This document shows, piece after piece, positions 5,987-6,036 of a DNA stretch of 6,036 nucleotides (the stretch's first letter is position 1; the number at the start of each line of letters is the position of its first letter). Position numbers and translations under genes: made by a program. The notes beneath the pieces were generated by a model that saw only the letters and a list, made by a program, of their open reading frames with translations, did not search any database and was not told the origin of the DNA. The stretch comes from Candidatus Omnitrophota bacterium (GTDB taxonomy: Bacteria > Omnitrophota > Gorgyraeia > DTHP01), in contig JAMWCG010000061.1 of NCBI GenBank assembly GCA_023818555.1, forward strand, positions 1 to 6,036. The letters are read 5' to 3'.

Positions 5987-6036
5987 TAAAAACAGCGTAG
6001 ATAAAACGAAAAGTATAGACCTCTCCCGACGGGTTT
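5987..6036. other. Right-edge noncoding leader with a small GC-rich palindrome
   Basis: No gene is supported in these 50 bases. CCCGACGGG (6025-6033) is a four-base inverted repeat around a single A, inside an otherwise AT-rich stretch. TATACT (minus strand, about 6017-6012) resembles a -10 box, but its -35 would lie at or past the window edge. The minus-strand frames are open for short distances, yet none gives a recognisable protein end. Confidence 0.4.

Noticed and set aside
1..6036. CRISPR array, tRNA, rRNA, insertion sequence or toxin-antitoxin module
   Set aside because: No regularly spaced repeats, cloverleaf, conserved rRNA stretches, transposase motifs or terminal inverted repeats were seen. 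The window is almost fully covered by metabolic genes.

Overview
The window comes from a bacterium. It is AT-rich to moderate in GC, with long A/T runs between genes. Shine-Dalgarno (SD) sequences and sigma70/sigmaA-type promoters are recognisable, and one SD (GGAGGTGA) closely matches the bacterial anti-SD. Several gene families are shared with archaea and thermophiles: archaeal-type phosphoglycerate mutase, GH57/DUF1957 branching enzyme, and short archaeal-type nicotinate phosphoribosyltransferase. Together with a DUF4912 protein, this suits a deep-branching or anaerobic candidate-phylum bacterium, for example Omnitrophota-like. That placement is inference from gene content; no marker gene settles it.

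All genes lie on the minus strand, so the reading order is right to left. From 6036 down: a short AT-rich leader with a strong promoter candidate (5958-5986); apgM (4679-5950), 2,3-bisphosphoglycerate-independent phosphoglycerate mutase; an 85-base gap with a second promoter candidate (4642-4670), a foldable leader and a very strong SD; a DUF4912 protein with a SAP/Rho-N-like head (3424-4593); a GH57 alpha-glucan branching enzyme (1815-3407); a nicotinamidase-like cysteine hydrolase (1298-1810); a 78-base gap; nicotinate phosphoribosyltransferase (62-1219); and the first 21 codons of another gene that leaves the window at base 1 and overlaps the previous stop as ATGA.

Functionally there are three blocks. 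The first is lower glycolysis/gluconeogenesis (apgM). The second is alpha-glucan (glycogen) branching plus its DUF4912 partner, probably co-transcribed (16-base gap). The third is NAD salvage: nicotinamide to nicotinate by the cysteine hydrolase, then nicotinate to nicotinate mononucleotide by the phosphoribosyltransferase. The hydrolase starts 4 bases after the branching enzyme stop, so glucan and NAD-salvage genes are probably read from one message. No tRNA, rRNA, CRISPR, insertion sequence or convincing intrinsic terminator was seen. The least understood item is the DUF4912 protein: a nucleic-acid-binding-like head, a long charged linker and an Ig-like tail, encoded directly before the branching enzyme.
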